A program made the translations under genes and the position numbers. A stretch of 64,000 bases of DNA from Prorocentrum cordatum. Lineage: Eukaryota > Sar > Dinophyceae > Prorocentrales > Prorocentraceae. Positions 38,815 to 48,667 of the stretch are shown in pieces. The stretch is taken from positions 5,001 through 69,000 of the forward strand of contig CAUYUJ010021041.1 in the NCBI GenBank assembly GCA_963575745.1, given 5' to 3'. Each line of letters opens with the position of its first letter. The stretch's first letter is position 1. The notes beneath the pieces were generated by a model. That model made no database searches, was not told the DNA's origin, and saw only the letters and a list, made by a program, of their open reading frames with translations.

Positions 38815-41241
38815 TTAGAGCGACATCTTCCCGCTTTCGTCGAACCCTTTCTTCGATTTCTTCGGCGCGGGCTGGCCCGAAGGCTTCCCTTTGGCCCTCT
38901 TGGCCGCGTCCGTCTTCCACGTCTCCTCGGCCGCCTTCTTCTTCGGTGCGGTTTTGGGTCTCGCCTCCCACAGGAGCTCTTCTCCTTTCTTCACGGCCGT
39001 GGTATTCACCAGCACAGGGACATTCACGGCGAGCACGACCCCGCCTGTCCCAGGCACGCACACCGCCAATTCTTTCGTCTCCAGCTCCATGTTGATGCGC
39101 GCAACTGCGCTTTCATTACGGCTGTTTCTCTGCTGGATCTCCTGTTCCGTGACTCTGTTGACTGCCCAGAAGACGTGCATTGTCTCTTGCGCATCCCACT
39201 TCCATGCTCTCAACCGCACATCGTGGTCAGCCACGTCGGCGGGCGTCTTGTCCGCAGGCGGCTTGAACTCGGGGTGCAAGTAGAAGGTCGTGGGCGTGGC
39301 CCCATTTGGATCTCCTTTCACCCAGACTTGCACGGCCACCCTCTCGGGGTGCGTGCTTGCGGCGTGCACCTTGGATGCCTTTGGGACGCACGGCCACAAC
39401 TCGATGCATTTTTCGTCGTTTGCAGCGGTTGCCTTGACGGTGCGTTTCTCTGTGTCAGCGTCTTGCAACACCTCTACTTGCGCTTCCGCAACTGCGGACA
39501 TGTGGCGCGCCCAAAGGCACAGCAACACTGCGCTGACCAAAGCAGGCTCCCGCCCCAGCTCCTTCGCTGCCGCTGAACGCCTCCATTCGGCGATTGGCAA
39601 AGGGAAGGATCCGCGTGGAATGGCCGTCGTGTCCCTGCTGCGCTGGTGGTTCGTTGGTAATTGCGTCGTGGGGTCAAAGGAAATGACCGTCGGCATCAAC
39701 TCGTGCCCCTCTGCGGAAGCCTTTGTCTTCCCCGCCACTGCGGGCTCATTCGGTTCTGGGCGCGGCAACGCGTTGAAATCGAACCAATCGGGCTTCCCGC
39801 CTCCGACTCCCACTTCGCCGAGGGCCTTCTCAAGGGCGTCCCGATTGGACTTCGGCTCCACCTTCCCCGTGGCCTCCGCGCAAGCGCGGAGGAGCGCCTG
39901 ACGATGTCCTGGGATACTTCGTTCCTTGACGTGGGTGTCCTTCAGGTACTGCATGAAGCCGTCTGCGGTCAGTATGCACAGGTTCGCCTTGAACTCGATC
40001 GCCTTCTCAGGGCCCATGCCGTCGATGGCCTTGCTCAGCGTGAACAAGTACAAACGGAGAGCCGAGTTCATGTCGATGAGGAAGTCTCGGAACTCCTTCT
40101 TCTTCCACGATTGTTCTGGGTCAGGGCACCACACAGGAGTGTCAACGCCCCTCTTCCTCGCAGGCGCGTTCCTGTAGCATCGCATCACCACGGCAACCTT
40201 GACCCACGGCACTTCGTCGGGAAGCTCGCTGGCTGCCCCGAAGGCACCGAGCCGAAGGGCCCTTCTCCTGGAGTTCACGTAGACCTCGCAGAACTGGAGC
40301 AGCAAGGGGATGAACTGCGCTTTCGTGCTCCCGAGCCCAACAACGAACGAGAACAGCTCAATGAAGTCTGGGTCCTGAACGACTCGATCGAGTTCGTGCA
40401 TGACGGAGAGCTTGACCTTGTCAAAGGCAACCTGATCCGCAACTGCGGCGTGCAGCTCCGCGTCAACAGCCTTGCACAGAACACGGAGCGCGGTGAGTTC
40501 AGTCGTTCGCAACGCAAAATCGGCTCCTTTATTGAGGGACTGGCTGATGAGCGAAGCACCAGTGGGTTCCTCGTCCATGATTTTCCAGCTAAGCACTTCC
40601 ATGAGCATACCCCCCTGCACGAGTTTCTTAGCGACAGGGTCATGTTCCGCCACTGCGGCCATGTCGAGATTGCCGTCCTTATCGAGCACGCGCTTCAGCC
40701 TCGCGCTCTCGTCCTCCGTGAACTCCATGCCTTGGGGGATGGGCCACTTGGCTCCCAGGGCGCACGCCCGCAACACGAGGCACAAGTGGGAGTGCGAACA
40801 CGTCCCATACGCAACGTCTGTTCCGCAACTGCGGTCGAAGCACGCAGCGAGGTGGCCGGTCGCTTTTTCCAGATTGTACTCTGTGTACGTCTGGAACTTC
40901 GGGTCCTCCTTTTTTCTCAGCACCAGCTCTTGTGCTGGGTACATCTGAACGCAGACACCTTCGTGGTCAGCTTCGGCTTGCGTGAATCCAGCCAGGAAGA
41001 TTTTCACAGCGAGTTCCCGAACCCTTTCCTGCTGAGGGTAGTGCCCGCCTCGGTTGCCCGTGTGCGGGGCGAGCATGAGCACAGGGAGGCGCACCTTGTC
41101 CCCTGTCCTGAATCTAGACCTCAAGGCGTTGGCCCTCTGAAAGATCCCTTGCGTTCCGCCTGGAACTGCGGCTGTCTCGTCCGCCACTGCGGCTTTCTTG
41201 TCCGCCACTGCGGCATTATCTGTGCCGACGCTGTCGTTCAT
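38815..41241 (-). CDS. Transposon cargo protein of unknown family, 808 aa
   Basis: Start chosen at the ATG 41241 (MNDSVGTDNAAVADKK). The first 25 residues are encoded by three tandem-like dodecamer units (AAVAD repeated). The body is globular and uninterrupted: KVRLPVLMLAPHTGNRGGHY, VRELAVKIFLAGFTQAEADH, VLRACALGAKWPIPQGMEF, AELHAAVADQVAFDKVKLSV, YTEYNLEKATGHLAACFDRS, VKVAVVMRCYRNAPARKRGV and a Lys-rich C-terminus (TAPKKKAAEETWKTDAAKRA). GTCSHSHLCLVLR has a Cys/His cluster that may bind metal. I recognise no enzyme family. Seven or more dodecamers are in frame without disrupting it. Confidence 0.65.
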   Translation of the reverse strand: MNDSVGTDNAAVADKKAAVADETAAVPGGTQGIFQRANALRSRFRTGDKVRLPVLMLAPHTGNRGGHYPQQERVRELAVKIFLAGFTQAEADHEGVCVQMYPAQELVLRKKEDPKFQTYTEYNLEKATGHLAACFDRSCGTDVAYGTCSHSHLCLVLRACALGAKWPIPQGMEFTEDESARLKRVLDKDGNLDMAAVAEHDPVAKKLVQGGMLMEVLSWKIMDEEPTGASLISQSLNKGADFALRTTELTALRVLCKAVDAELHAAVADQVAFDKVKLSVMHELDRVVQDPDFIELFSFVVGLGSTKAQFIPLLLQFCEVYVNSRRRALRLGAFGAASELPDEVPWVKVAVVMRCYRNAPARKRGVDTPVWCPDPEQSWKKKEFRDFLIDMNSALRLYLFTLSKAIDGMGPEKAIEFKANLCILTADGFMQYLKDTHVKERSIPGHRQALLRACAEATGKVEPKSNRDALEKALGEVGVGGGKPDWFDFNALPRPEPNEPAVAGKTKASAEGHELMPTVISFDPTTQLPTNHQRSRDTTAIPRGSFPLPIAEWRRSAAAKELGREPALVSAVLLCLWARHMSAVAEAQVEVLQDADTEKRTVKATAANDEKCIELWPCVPKASKVHAASTHPERVAVQVWVKGDPNGATPTTFYLHPEFKPPADKTPADVADHDVRLRAWKWDAQETMHVFWAVNRVTEQEIQQRNSRNESAVARINMELETKELAVCVPGTGGVVLAVNVPVLVNTTAVKKGEELLWEARPKTAPKKKAAEETWKTDAAKRAKGKPSGQPAPKKSKKGFDESGKMSL

Positions 41242-41389
41242 ATCTGTGCCGACGCTGTCCGCCACTGCGGCCCGGAGCTCCGATATGGCGGACTATGGCA
41301 CGACGTCCGTCGCTCAGGGTGGAGGCGTGTGTGCCAGGAGCCCAACGACCTGCTGAGCCGAATGCCTGCGGACGACTGAAGGCTCAGTT

Positions 41390-41735
41390 TTAATCCAAAA
41401 TATCGGGCGAGAGCTTGGGGGGGGCGCAGGCTGGAGGAGGGAGGGGGGTGCAAGCTGGAGGAGGACGAGGAGGGGAAGGGGAAGGAGAGCTAGGACGGAG
41501 GTGGCGGGGGGATGCGGCCTGGAGGAGGACGAGGAGGGAGGAGGGAGGAGGGAGGAGGGAGGAGGGAGGAGGGAGGAGGGAGGAGGGACGACGACGACGA
41601 CGACTGCTGACGACAGACGACAGACTTGACGACGACGACGACCGACGACGACTGCTGACGACAGACGACAGACGCGACGACGACGACGGCAGCGACGACG
41701 ACGAGGACGGACGACGACGATGATGATGACCCAGC
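41390..41735. repeat. (GGA)n and (GAC)n microsatellites in the transposon
   Basis: 41520-41590 is a GGAGGGA array; 41590-41735 is a GACGACGAC tract containing a doubled unit with TGCTGACGACAGACGACAGA. This spacer has no ORF of its own. Confidence 0.9.
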
Positions 41736-41953
41736 GCGCGCACACTTAATTATTGCAAACTGCGGCTTCGCAACCGCGTGCTCTCCTATTATACGCAACC
41801 GCAACTGCGGCTTCGCAACCGCAACCCCGCAACTGCGGGCTATCCTACACCGCAACATGCACTCCATCGCTAATGGGATGCACTACGCAGGCAGCAGGCG
41901 CCCAGTAGTACCGAGTTCTGTTCCGCAACTGCGGCTCCTCGGTCTTGCCGCAC

Positions 41954-43780
41954 TCACCGCTCGTCCGCAACTGCGGCAGATCGCGCCTCTTCGTGCTTCC
42001 GCTTGCTCGCCCGACTCTGGCGTCCGTGGCCGACGAAGACGACGTTTTGGTGGATGCCCTCGCACCAGTGCGTGCTGAAGGTCTTCTCGTTGAGCTCCTT
42101 CTGAATGACCTTGCCGATTGGGGGCAGCGCTGCCAAGCCGAGCTTTCTTCTGACTCCGCTACTGCGGTCAGGGTCATCCTCCCACTTGGGCATGTACTTC
42201 GCTGGGACCCAGCGCCGAGAGATGATGGAGTCGCTTGTTCGATGCATCCAATCAGGGAGCCACTGGGGATCGTTCTTCGACGGCCTCCCTGCATAATCCG
42301 CGTTGTAGTCCGCAATGCGCACGTCGCACGGGCCAATGGGGAGGACGTAATTCGGATGCAGGACGCGTGTGCCCTCCACAAGGCCTCCGAACAGGGCGGG
42401 TCCAGCCCTGAGCACCACCCCCATCGGGCAGGTGTAGCTGGCTCCGCAACTGCGGCCAAATGCTTGGAGCTGCTCAGGCGGGATGTCAAACAGGCCGCAC
42501 AAGAACCGCACATCATTTTTATGGATGGAAGCAACCGCGTCCTTGAAGAAACTTGGATGCCACGCTGTTTGTTCTGATTGCGTGATCTTCTGTTGGAGAC
42601 GTTCGGTGACTGCGTGTCTGGACACGACGGCAAAACGGATCACCGCGGCAGGATTCATGTCGGAGCCCTTCAGGCGAAAGCGCAGGATCGTGACGGCGTG
42701 GGTGGCCCCAACAACATGACCCGCAACTGCGGTCTCTGCGATGATGTGCGGGCGCACGAGCACCACGCCCGTGTCTCTGAACAGGCCAACCGTCGTCCAG
42801 TAAGGCTCCGCGGTGTTGTTTTTCAAAGTGACAGCGTCTTCGACGGCAGTCCTGAGTCCAACGGGAACGTCGTAGCTGCAAGCGCCTTCGACGTTCCCCG
42901 TGCGGAACAGCTCGGGGTCCCATACGACGAAGACGACCGCCGCAGTTTGGTGCAAGATGCACCTGAAGACATCTTCCTTTGTTGCCACCTTCGTGATGAC
43001 CACCACGTTGAACACCAAAGCGATGGTGGACGGAACCCGATTGCCGTCTGCTGTACGAAGGAATCCTTCGTTCCACTTGGGGCGTTCCCCAACGTAGTTT
43101 ATCCCTGGAGGGGACCTGGTCCGCTGCTTCTTCCGCGGTGCTCCCGCATCTTCCCGCAACTGCGGTTCCGACGGAGGCCCCGCGCGACCCCGCGACTGCG
43201 GTTCTGACAGCGGCGAGCCTTCCGTGGGAGGCGGCCTTTTCCTCGGCCGCGAATCGGCCGAGGCGATTGTCTCGGCGGCTTTCTCCTGGGAGGCGGCCTC
43301 GTCTTCGGGTTGGGCGCCTCGTTTGGACTCGGCTGCGAGCAGCACGGCCGAGGGCGCGCTGCTCCCAGATGAGCCGCGCGCGGCACCTGGCTCGCCGGCC
43401 ACCCCCGCAACTGCGGTCTCGGTGGCGGCTCCCGTCACTGCTGGTTGGTCCTGCTGCTTCGTCGGCGTCTGCGCCCGAGGCCCCCATTTTGCCTTGGGGG
43501 TCAAGTGCGCCCTGCGCAACTGCGCCTCTTCGCGCCTCCCACCAGCAGAGCTCCCACTCGCAGCGCTTATCGGCGGCGGCGGCCGATATTCCCGCGAGGA
43601 GCTAGACGACTGCGGGGAGGCCTCGCGCGGCGGTCGCTCGGGGCTTCCGCAACTGCGGTCCTCCGTCGGCTCCGCGACTGCGGCATCCGCGGCAGCCCCT
43701 TGCAGGCCGAACCTTTCCCGCAGTTGCTGCTTCAGCTCGGCGAACCGCTTGTCGACCTCGGCTTTGCGACCTGGGTCCAT
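41954..43780 (-). CDS. Transposon cargo protein of unknown family, 608 aa
   Basis: ATG at 43780 (MDPGRKAEVDKRFAELKQQL). Residues 1-210 are Ser/Ala/Pro-rich and disordered, with basic patches. From about 215 it is globular: GINYVGERPKWNEGF, STIALVFNVVVITKVATKED, TAAVVFVVWDPELFRTGNVE, PYWTTVGLFRDTGVVLVRPH, AVTILRFRLKGSDMNPAAVI, FLCGLFDIPPEQLQAFGRSC, then VLPIGPCDVRIADYNADYAG. The alternating beta-strand pattern suggests a single large domain, but I cannot place it. It ends AAVADER with a dodecamer overlapping the terminus. Confidence 0.6.
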   Translation of the reverse strand: MDPGRKAEVDKRFAELKQQLRERFGLQGAAADAAVAEPTEDRSCGSPERPPREASPQSSSSSREYRPPPPISAASGSSAGGRREEAQLRRAHLTPKAKWGPRAQTPTKQQDQPAVTGAATETAVAGVAGEPGAARGSSGSSAPSAVLLAAESKRGAQPEDEAASQEKAAETIASADSRPRKRPPPTEGSPLSEPQSRGRAGPPSEPQLREDAGAPRKKQRTRSPPGINYVGERPKWNEGFLRTADGNRVPSTIALVFNVVVITKVATKEDVFRCILHQTAAVVFVVWDPELFRTGNVEGACSYDVPVGLRTAVEDAVTLKNNTAEPYWTTVGLFRDTGVVLVRPHIIAETAVAGHVVGATHAVTILRFRLKGSDMNPAAVIRFAVVSRHAVTERLQQKITQSEQTAWHPSFFKDAVASIHKNDVRFLCGLFDIPPEQLQAFGRSCGASYTCPMGVVLRAGPALFGGLVEGTRVLHPNYVLPIGPCDVRIADYNADYAGRPSKNDPQWLPDWMHRTSDSIISRRWVPAKYMPKWEDDPDRSSGVRRKLGLAALPPIGKVIQKELNEKTFSTHWCEGIHQNVVFVGHGRQSRASKRKHEEARSAAVADER

Positions 43781-43784
43781 GGCG

Positions 43785-44200
43785 TGGCCGCGCGCGGCCC
43801 CCGTCCGACGGGGGAACTGCGGCCGGCTTGGGAGAGGAAGGACAACGAGGGAGACGGCGGGGATGAGGACGAGGAAGGCGAAGAGGAGGATGGAGAGGAC
43901 GCGACGGAAGAGGATGGCGCGAAGAGCTCAGACGAGGGTGAAAGGAGCAAGGGGACTGCGACGAGGATGACGGGGCAGAAACGGAGGAGGAGGAATCAAC
44001 AAAGTCCGCAACTGCGGCCCTCGGGGGGGACTGCGACGAGGACGACGGGAAATGACTCGGCCAACGGAGGCGGGCTACGGCCAACGGAAGGAACTTCGAC
44101 GAGGAGGAAAGGCGGAGGGAGGAGACTGCGACGAGGACGACGGGGAAGGGGCGACGAGGACGACGAACAACTGCGGATCCATCTGTTTAAGTACCTGTCT
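43785..44200. other. Spacer of GAC/GAG-rich repeats
   Basis: Contains several copies of GACTGCGACGAGGACGACGG between dodecamers at 44006 and 44204. Open frames here are acidic or Arg-rich by composition. Confidence 0.5.
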
Positions 44201-44445
44201 CCGCAACTGCGGCCGCGCTAATTAACGTCACGAGTGCTTCAACGGAGGTGATGCGCGCCCGAAGCACCTAATTACAGCGGTCAGTCGTGGGAGCGCCGCA
44301 ACTGCGGCAAAGCTGTATGAAGTCGCTAGAAGGCAGCGCCGCAACTGCGGCCGAAAGCGCGCATAGTGAGTCAAACGAGCGCGGCGTCACGCGATCGGTC
44401 CCCGCAACTGCGGTTCCATGGCTGCGCAATCCCGCAACTGCGGGG

Positions 44446-45195
44446 TCAAGGCTGCGCGGACCACCGCGGTTGCAGCTGCGCCCCCTTGCTCGCGTCGAAC
44501 CGCCCAGGATTCGGATGGGCGTGCAGCATCTTCCAGAACGTGAAAGTTCCGTGGCCATCGCTCTTGCCGAGACCTGCCCTCGGGCCCCGCACGGGATGCG
44601 AGTGCGGCTCCACCTCATACGTGTTGAACTTCGGGCTAGACCAGGATGGGTGGACGCGAATGCCCGAGCCGTCGTCGCGGATGAGGACGAAATCCCACTG
44701 GGGCAGAGGGATTCTTTGCGCCTGTCCTCTGTCACCCCTTTCGTGTGCCTCATGTTGTCGAGACTGCTAGGGCACGGGCGGCACTCGCAGCGGACCAACC
44801 CGCGACTGCGGTCATTGTCAGGGCCGCACACGACGCGCAGCATTGTAGGTCCATCCATCTGCGCGACCCTCTCCAGCCAAGACCACGGCACTTTGACAGT
44901 GTGGTCCCAGTCCCAATCCCTGTTGTCCTGCGCCTTCCCCTTTGCGCGGTACTTAAGGATCTTCGAAATTTCCTCCGCAACTGCGGTACCTCCGAAGACG
45001 GGCGTGCGGCTGCCGAAAGGGTTTTCTCGGTCTTTGTACTCGTCTCGGAACCACTTCAAGGCCGCGTTGTGCTGCTTATAATTGCCGTTCCAGTTCGCCC
45101 TGAAGTTCTCGAAGAATTCCAACTTGAAAATTGGCAGCGGCTCATTGCGCACAATTTGAAACAGCGCAACTGCGCCTTGTTCTTCGCGCCCTGGG
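44446..45195 (-). CDS. Transposon cargo protein of unknown family, frameshifted
   Basis: The globular part starts near 45195: GAVALFQIVRNEPLPIFKLE, FFENFRANWNGNYKQHNAAL, KWFRDEYKDRENPFGSRTPV, KVPWSWLERVAQMDGPTMLR, VVCGPDNDRSRGLVRCECRP. After RHTKG the sense frame shifts by one at an AAAGGGG run near 44738, then reads RGQAQRIPLPQWDFVLIRDD, GSGIRVHPSWSSPKFNTYEV, EPHSHPVRGPRAGLGKSDGH, TFTFWKMLHAHPNPGRFDAS to a TGA at 44448-44446. Upstream (to 45813) there is a Gly/Arg/Trp-rich leader (SGGYGGGGDRSGGWGGG) in a third frame that may be its disordered N-terminus. VRCECRPC could be a metal site. No family named. It is the first gene after the right end. Confidence 0.5.
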
Positions 45196-45954
45196 GAAGC
45201 AGGGGACCGCCTCCTTTGCCCGCCGCTGTTGCGGCCGCGGGCTCCGCGGCAGGAGAACCTGCCGAGGCACTCGAGCGGCCACCTTCCCATGCATTCCACC
45301 AGCCACCCTCGTCGTCCCACCAGCGGGCGCCCTCCATTCCCCAACCCTCGCATCCGTTGCCGCCCATCCGCCGCCCTCCCATCCGCGACTGCGGTCACTT
45401 CCGTCGCCGCCATCCTGCGCTTTTCCTCTCCATCCGCCAAGAGAATCTCCGCCGCCCCAGCCGCCACTGCGGTCACCTCCGCCGCCGTATCCGCCACTGC
45501 GGCCGCCCCAACCCCCACTTGTTCCCCAACCGCCGCCGCTGCTCTTGGAAGAATCCGCAACTGCGGCCCGTGTTTCCTCTTCCGCTTTGTCATCCCACCC
45601 TGCACGCATCTCTGCCCCGACTGCAGGCCGCGGAGGCGGGCGCGAGCCCGCCCAACCGCCGTGAAACCTACCGTCTGCGCGGGCTTGAGCCGAACGTGCA
45701 TGGAGGAGGAGGATGAGGAGGAGGAGGGTGAATGTGAGGAGGATGATGCGTTCCTGGGAGGTGTGCCTTCGCGTGCAACACAAGAGCCCTGAGAATTCCT
45801 GGGGCCCCTCCAACAGCCAAGGACGCGGATGACAAGAAAGTCGAGAAGATTGGGAACCGATTGAGGATTAAGAGGCGCGCGACGAAAGGGATGATGATGA
45901 CGAAGAGGAAGATCAGTGAAGGGGAGGAGCGGACAGGAATTATGGAGGAGTGAT

Positions 45955-46275
45955 AGCAGAGGAGGAAGAGGGGGAAGGGGGAGGAGGAGGAGGAGGAGGA
46001 GGGAGAGGAAAAGGGGGAGGAGGAGGAGGAGGAAGAAGGTGAGGAGGAGGAGGAGGAGGAGGAGGAGGAGGAGGAGGAAGAGGAGGAGGAGGAGGAGGAG
46101 GAGGAGGAAGAGGAGGAGGACGACGACGACGAGGAGGAGGAGGAGGAGGAGAGGGAGAAGGAGAACGGGGACAGGAGGACAAGGACGGAGAAATATAACA
46201 AATGAGGGGGAGGAGGCGGAGGAGGAGGAGGACGAGGAGGAGAAGCAGGAAGAGGAGGAGGAGAGGGGGGAGGAA
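45955..46275. repeat. (GGA)n microsatellite near right end of the transposon
   Basis: More than 250 bp of GGA/GAA triplets, longest in the window. Confidence 0.95.
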
Positions 46276-46412
46276 GAGGGCGCGTGAGACTGGGAGAACG
46301 AGGTAATTAATTAGAGAGGGAACGGGGGAGGAGGGAGGACAAGGAAGAGCATACAGCGACGAGAAGAGGAGAAGGAACAGACGAAGGCTCCTGCTGATCG
46401 CATTTCCGCATC

Positions 46413-46480
46413 GTTCAAAGCAGTGCCGGGGCACTGCTTTGAACGACTGGTGATGTTCAAAGCAGTTCCCCGGCACTGTG
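46413..46480. repeat. Terminal hairpins (AAAGCAGTGCC family), right end
   Basis: GTTCAAAGCAGTGCC-GG-GGCACTGCTTTGAAC at 46413-46444 is a perfect 15-bp-arm hairpin. 46455-46480 is a second, decayed copy (AAAGCAGTTCCCCGGCACTG). Mirrors the pair at 30115-30178. Confidence 0.9.
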
Positions 46481-46485
46481 TTCCA

Positions 46486-46514
46486 TCGTCGCCGTTATAA
46501 GGGCTATCGGATTA
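46486..46514. repeat. Right terminal inverted repeat with TA
   Basis: Ends AAGGGCTATCGGATTA; complementary to 30077-30105 at all 29 positions. Confidence 0.95.
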
Positions 46515-48667
46515 CCGAGACCAAAACGCGAGAGTAGGTTGGAACTGGCAGCGGTAAACATCTTGGCAGCTGTCCCGATTGATGGTGTTGAAGACTGTGT
46601 ACGCCATCCCATGTATTCTCCCGTCGCGAGAGTGAAGTCAACAACTGCCATAATTGAGCTCGTCTGGTCGATCGCCATGGTAGTTTGAACTGGTATCTCT
46701 GGCGGCTCGGCGTCTATGAATGTGGATGACCAATACCAGAATAAGGCCGGCACGTTGGAAAGTTTCCATTGCCAATCATTTTTCGTGAATGTGACTTCTG
46801 ATAAGGTTCGGCCTCTCAACCAGGGTGTACGCTCCACAATAGGACGTGGCTCCCATATCACGTGGGGGAACACTTCCTCCTTCGTGGCTGTCATGGTCGG
46901 GGCTCTTGCTGGTGTCGAAGTTGTCGCAGGAGTCGTCGGCTGTGTCGAAGCTGACGGTGGAGTGGTCGAAGGCGTGGCTGGCGTTGTTGAGCTTGCCGTT
47001 CGGGTCTTGCTTGTTAATCTGCGTGGAGTCGCAAATACCTGTTGGGCTGGATGTGGGGCCGGAGGAGCTGGAGGATCGAGATCACCCTCTGGGTCATCCA
47101 TTCCCCCTCCCCACGGATCTTCTTCATGAAGGTCCCAGAGATGTGATTCTTCTTGGTCTGGATGATCGAGCTGCTCGTGGACCTCTTGGTAGTATCGATT
47201 GAGTTGTTCTCCGCGGGGCTTGCGCCCAAAAAGAACTAGTGCCTCGGCTGCTCGTGCTTGTATAACATCCAAAAGCATGGCCTGTACGTCTTGCTCTCGT
47301 TTGATCCGCACTTTGTGGGCATCAAGGAACTCGCCGTCAATTGCTTGAAGTCTGGCTGCTGTGGTGGCTCTCTTGTCGGCCTCCTCGTTCTTGAGTCGAA
47401 GGCGCATGTCTGCTTCAGATTCAGCATCTTTTTGCTCCTTAGTTTGATGGCTTTGAATTTTGCGTGTCCTGAAGTTGTCGTGACCTTTGGCCTCAATTGC
47501 TGCCTGCAACCGAGCCCATAGATCTCTGTGAGACTTGAAATTCGTTTTCTGCTGATTAATGATCTTGAGGAGCCCGTGACAGACGTAACTCGAGTCAGTC
47601 AAGTAAATACTCCGTGTCCAGTTCCAAAGAGCCCACCTCAAGGCGCTCCGAAGTTCTGCACGCTGAGCGTTGTGTACAACTCCTTCAAGTCCGAGTGTGC
47701 TGTTGTGACTGTGTCGATCTCCATAAAAGAGACCGCAGCCCGCACGCCTGAGCCTGAAATCTGTCTGGCCTGGCGCCGCACCGTCACCAGCTACGATGGC
47801 GTAACCCTCACTGTCTACTGAGAGCTCGTCTTGACTGTCGAGGTCGGGAGGTCGAGCTTCGTGTAATTCATGTGATTGTGGCGTGGCTATCTCCGCAAAG
47901 AAACCGTCGACGCGAGGATCGTCGAGGATCAAACCTGCAATCTTAGTGGCCTCAGGAAGCGAGTCGAAGTCATAGTTGGGATACTTATCATACAGCCACT
48001 GCCTGTTTTTGTCAAAGTGGGCGCACTTCCATAGAGAATGAAGCGGAGTTTCTTCTTCTTGCCAACAAAACGGGCAGAGGTTCGATGAGCAATATCCTGC
48101 AGCGTGTAAACGAGATGATGTTATCAAGCCTCCACTCCATAAGATACGTGCTGCTGCTCTCCTTTTGGCTGGCCATTTGTATTGAGTGAGCTCGGTCGTG
48201 CCATTGAAGTCGCTGGATGCTCCTTGTCTTCTGCGACGCTGCCGGCGGTATTGAGATACTGTGGCCTCGTAGTCGATTGACTTCTCTAGCACTCCTGTAA
48301 ATTCTGATCGAAAATGGTGGTCTGTCTTGGTTTTGACATAATACCCAGTCCGCCATACATGTCTACGCAGATCCTGTCGTATGATGTGTCTCCATAGTAG
48401 ATCATCCCCCGCTACCAAAGAAATGAATCCACCTGAAGATCTCTCAATAGTCAGCTGTCCGTCGATCTTCCACTTAAGATCTGAATTTGAAGAAGGACCG
48501 AAGCAGGGCCGTGTGAGATGGCTTGCTGAGCTCCTCGTTCGTGGTACTGCTGGAGTACTTCGATCAAGCGCTGCTTCAGTTTGGCCCTTTTTTGCATCAA
48601 CCTCCGAATAGTGATGAGTGCCCAGTATCGGCTGGCCTGCCATGGATCCAGTAAGTGACCGTGACAT
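46515..48667 (-). pseudogene. LINE RNase H-ORF, N-terminal part (split by transposon)
   Basis: Protein-like sequence begins near 48485 ([20 protein letters not shown]) and probably continues the RT frame by a one-base shift. It has a finger-like NLCPFCWQEEETPLHSLWKC with H, then an RNase H domain: EGYAIVAGDGAAPG (first D), VVHNAQRAELRSALRWAL (E), RSIYLTDSSYVCHGL (second D). RNase H removes template RNA during cDNA synthesis. Then a basic coiled region (KDAESEADMRLRLKNEEADK) and a Thr/Pro-rich linker. The frame runs to SRFGLGN at the transposon edge; its remainder is at 29088-30076. Confidence 0.8.

Larger units (their letters stand above)
30245..45566. repeat. Highly iterated 12-bp motif CCGCNACTGCGG, about 65-70 copies
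   Basis: By hand I count about 67 exact copies of CCGCNACTGCGG on the plus strand between 30245 and 45566 (for example 30245, 30281, 30400, 32150, 33333, 35313, 37029, 38110, 40437, 41802, 42443, 43153, 44204, 44296, 45555), plus about ten near-copies such as CCGCAATTGCGG. N is usually A, then C, rarely T or G. All share one orientation. Both coding sequence and spacers carry them. In the genes the minus strand reads GCA GTN GCG (Ala-Val-Ala, N at a synonymous site), or CGC AGT NGC GG (Arg-Ser-x-Gly), or CCG CAG TNG CGG. None was seen in the flanking LINE or elsewhere in the window. Confidence 0.9.
30077..46514 (-). mobile_element. 16.4-kb TIR DNA transposon with DDE transposase and cargo genes
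   Basis: Ends are perfect 27-bp inverted repeats plus a TA on each side (30077-30105 and 46486-46514, beginning TAATCCGATAGCCCTTATAA). A TA target duplication fits the Tc1/mariner/pogo superfamily, as does the DDE enzyme inside. All six recognisable genes read on the minus strand: EEP-like protein, transposase (two ORFs), and four proteins of unknown family. The element sits in the RNase H ORF of a LINE, and deleting it with one TA restores that frame exactly, which fixes its borders. It has its own repeat vocabulary: CCGCNACTGCGG dodecamers and a family of long hairpins. Confidence 0.9.

Noticed and set aside
30245-45566. CRISPR-like interpretation of the repeated dodecamer
   Set aside because: Spacing is irregular, the copies lie inside genes, the context is eukaryotic and there are no cas genes.
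45916-46287. Poly-Arg/Glu/Ser frames in the right spacer of the transposon
   Set aside because: They are a GGA microsatellite in different frames.
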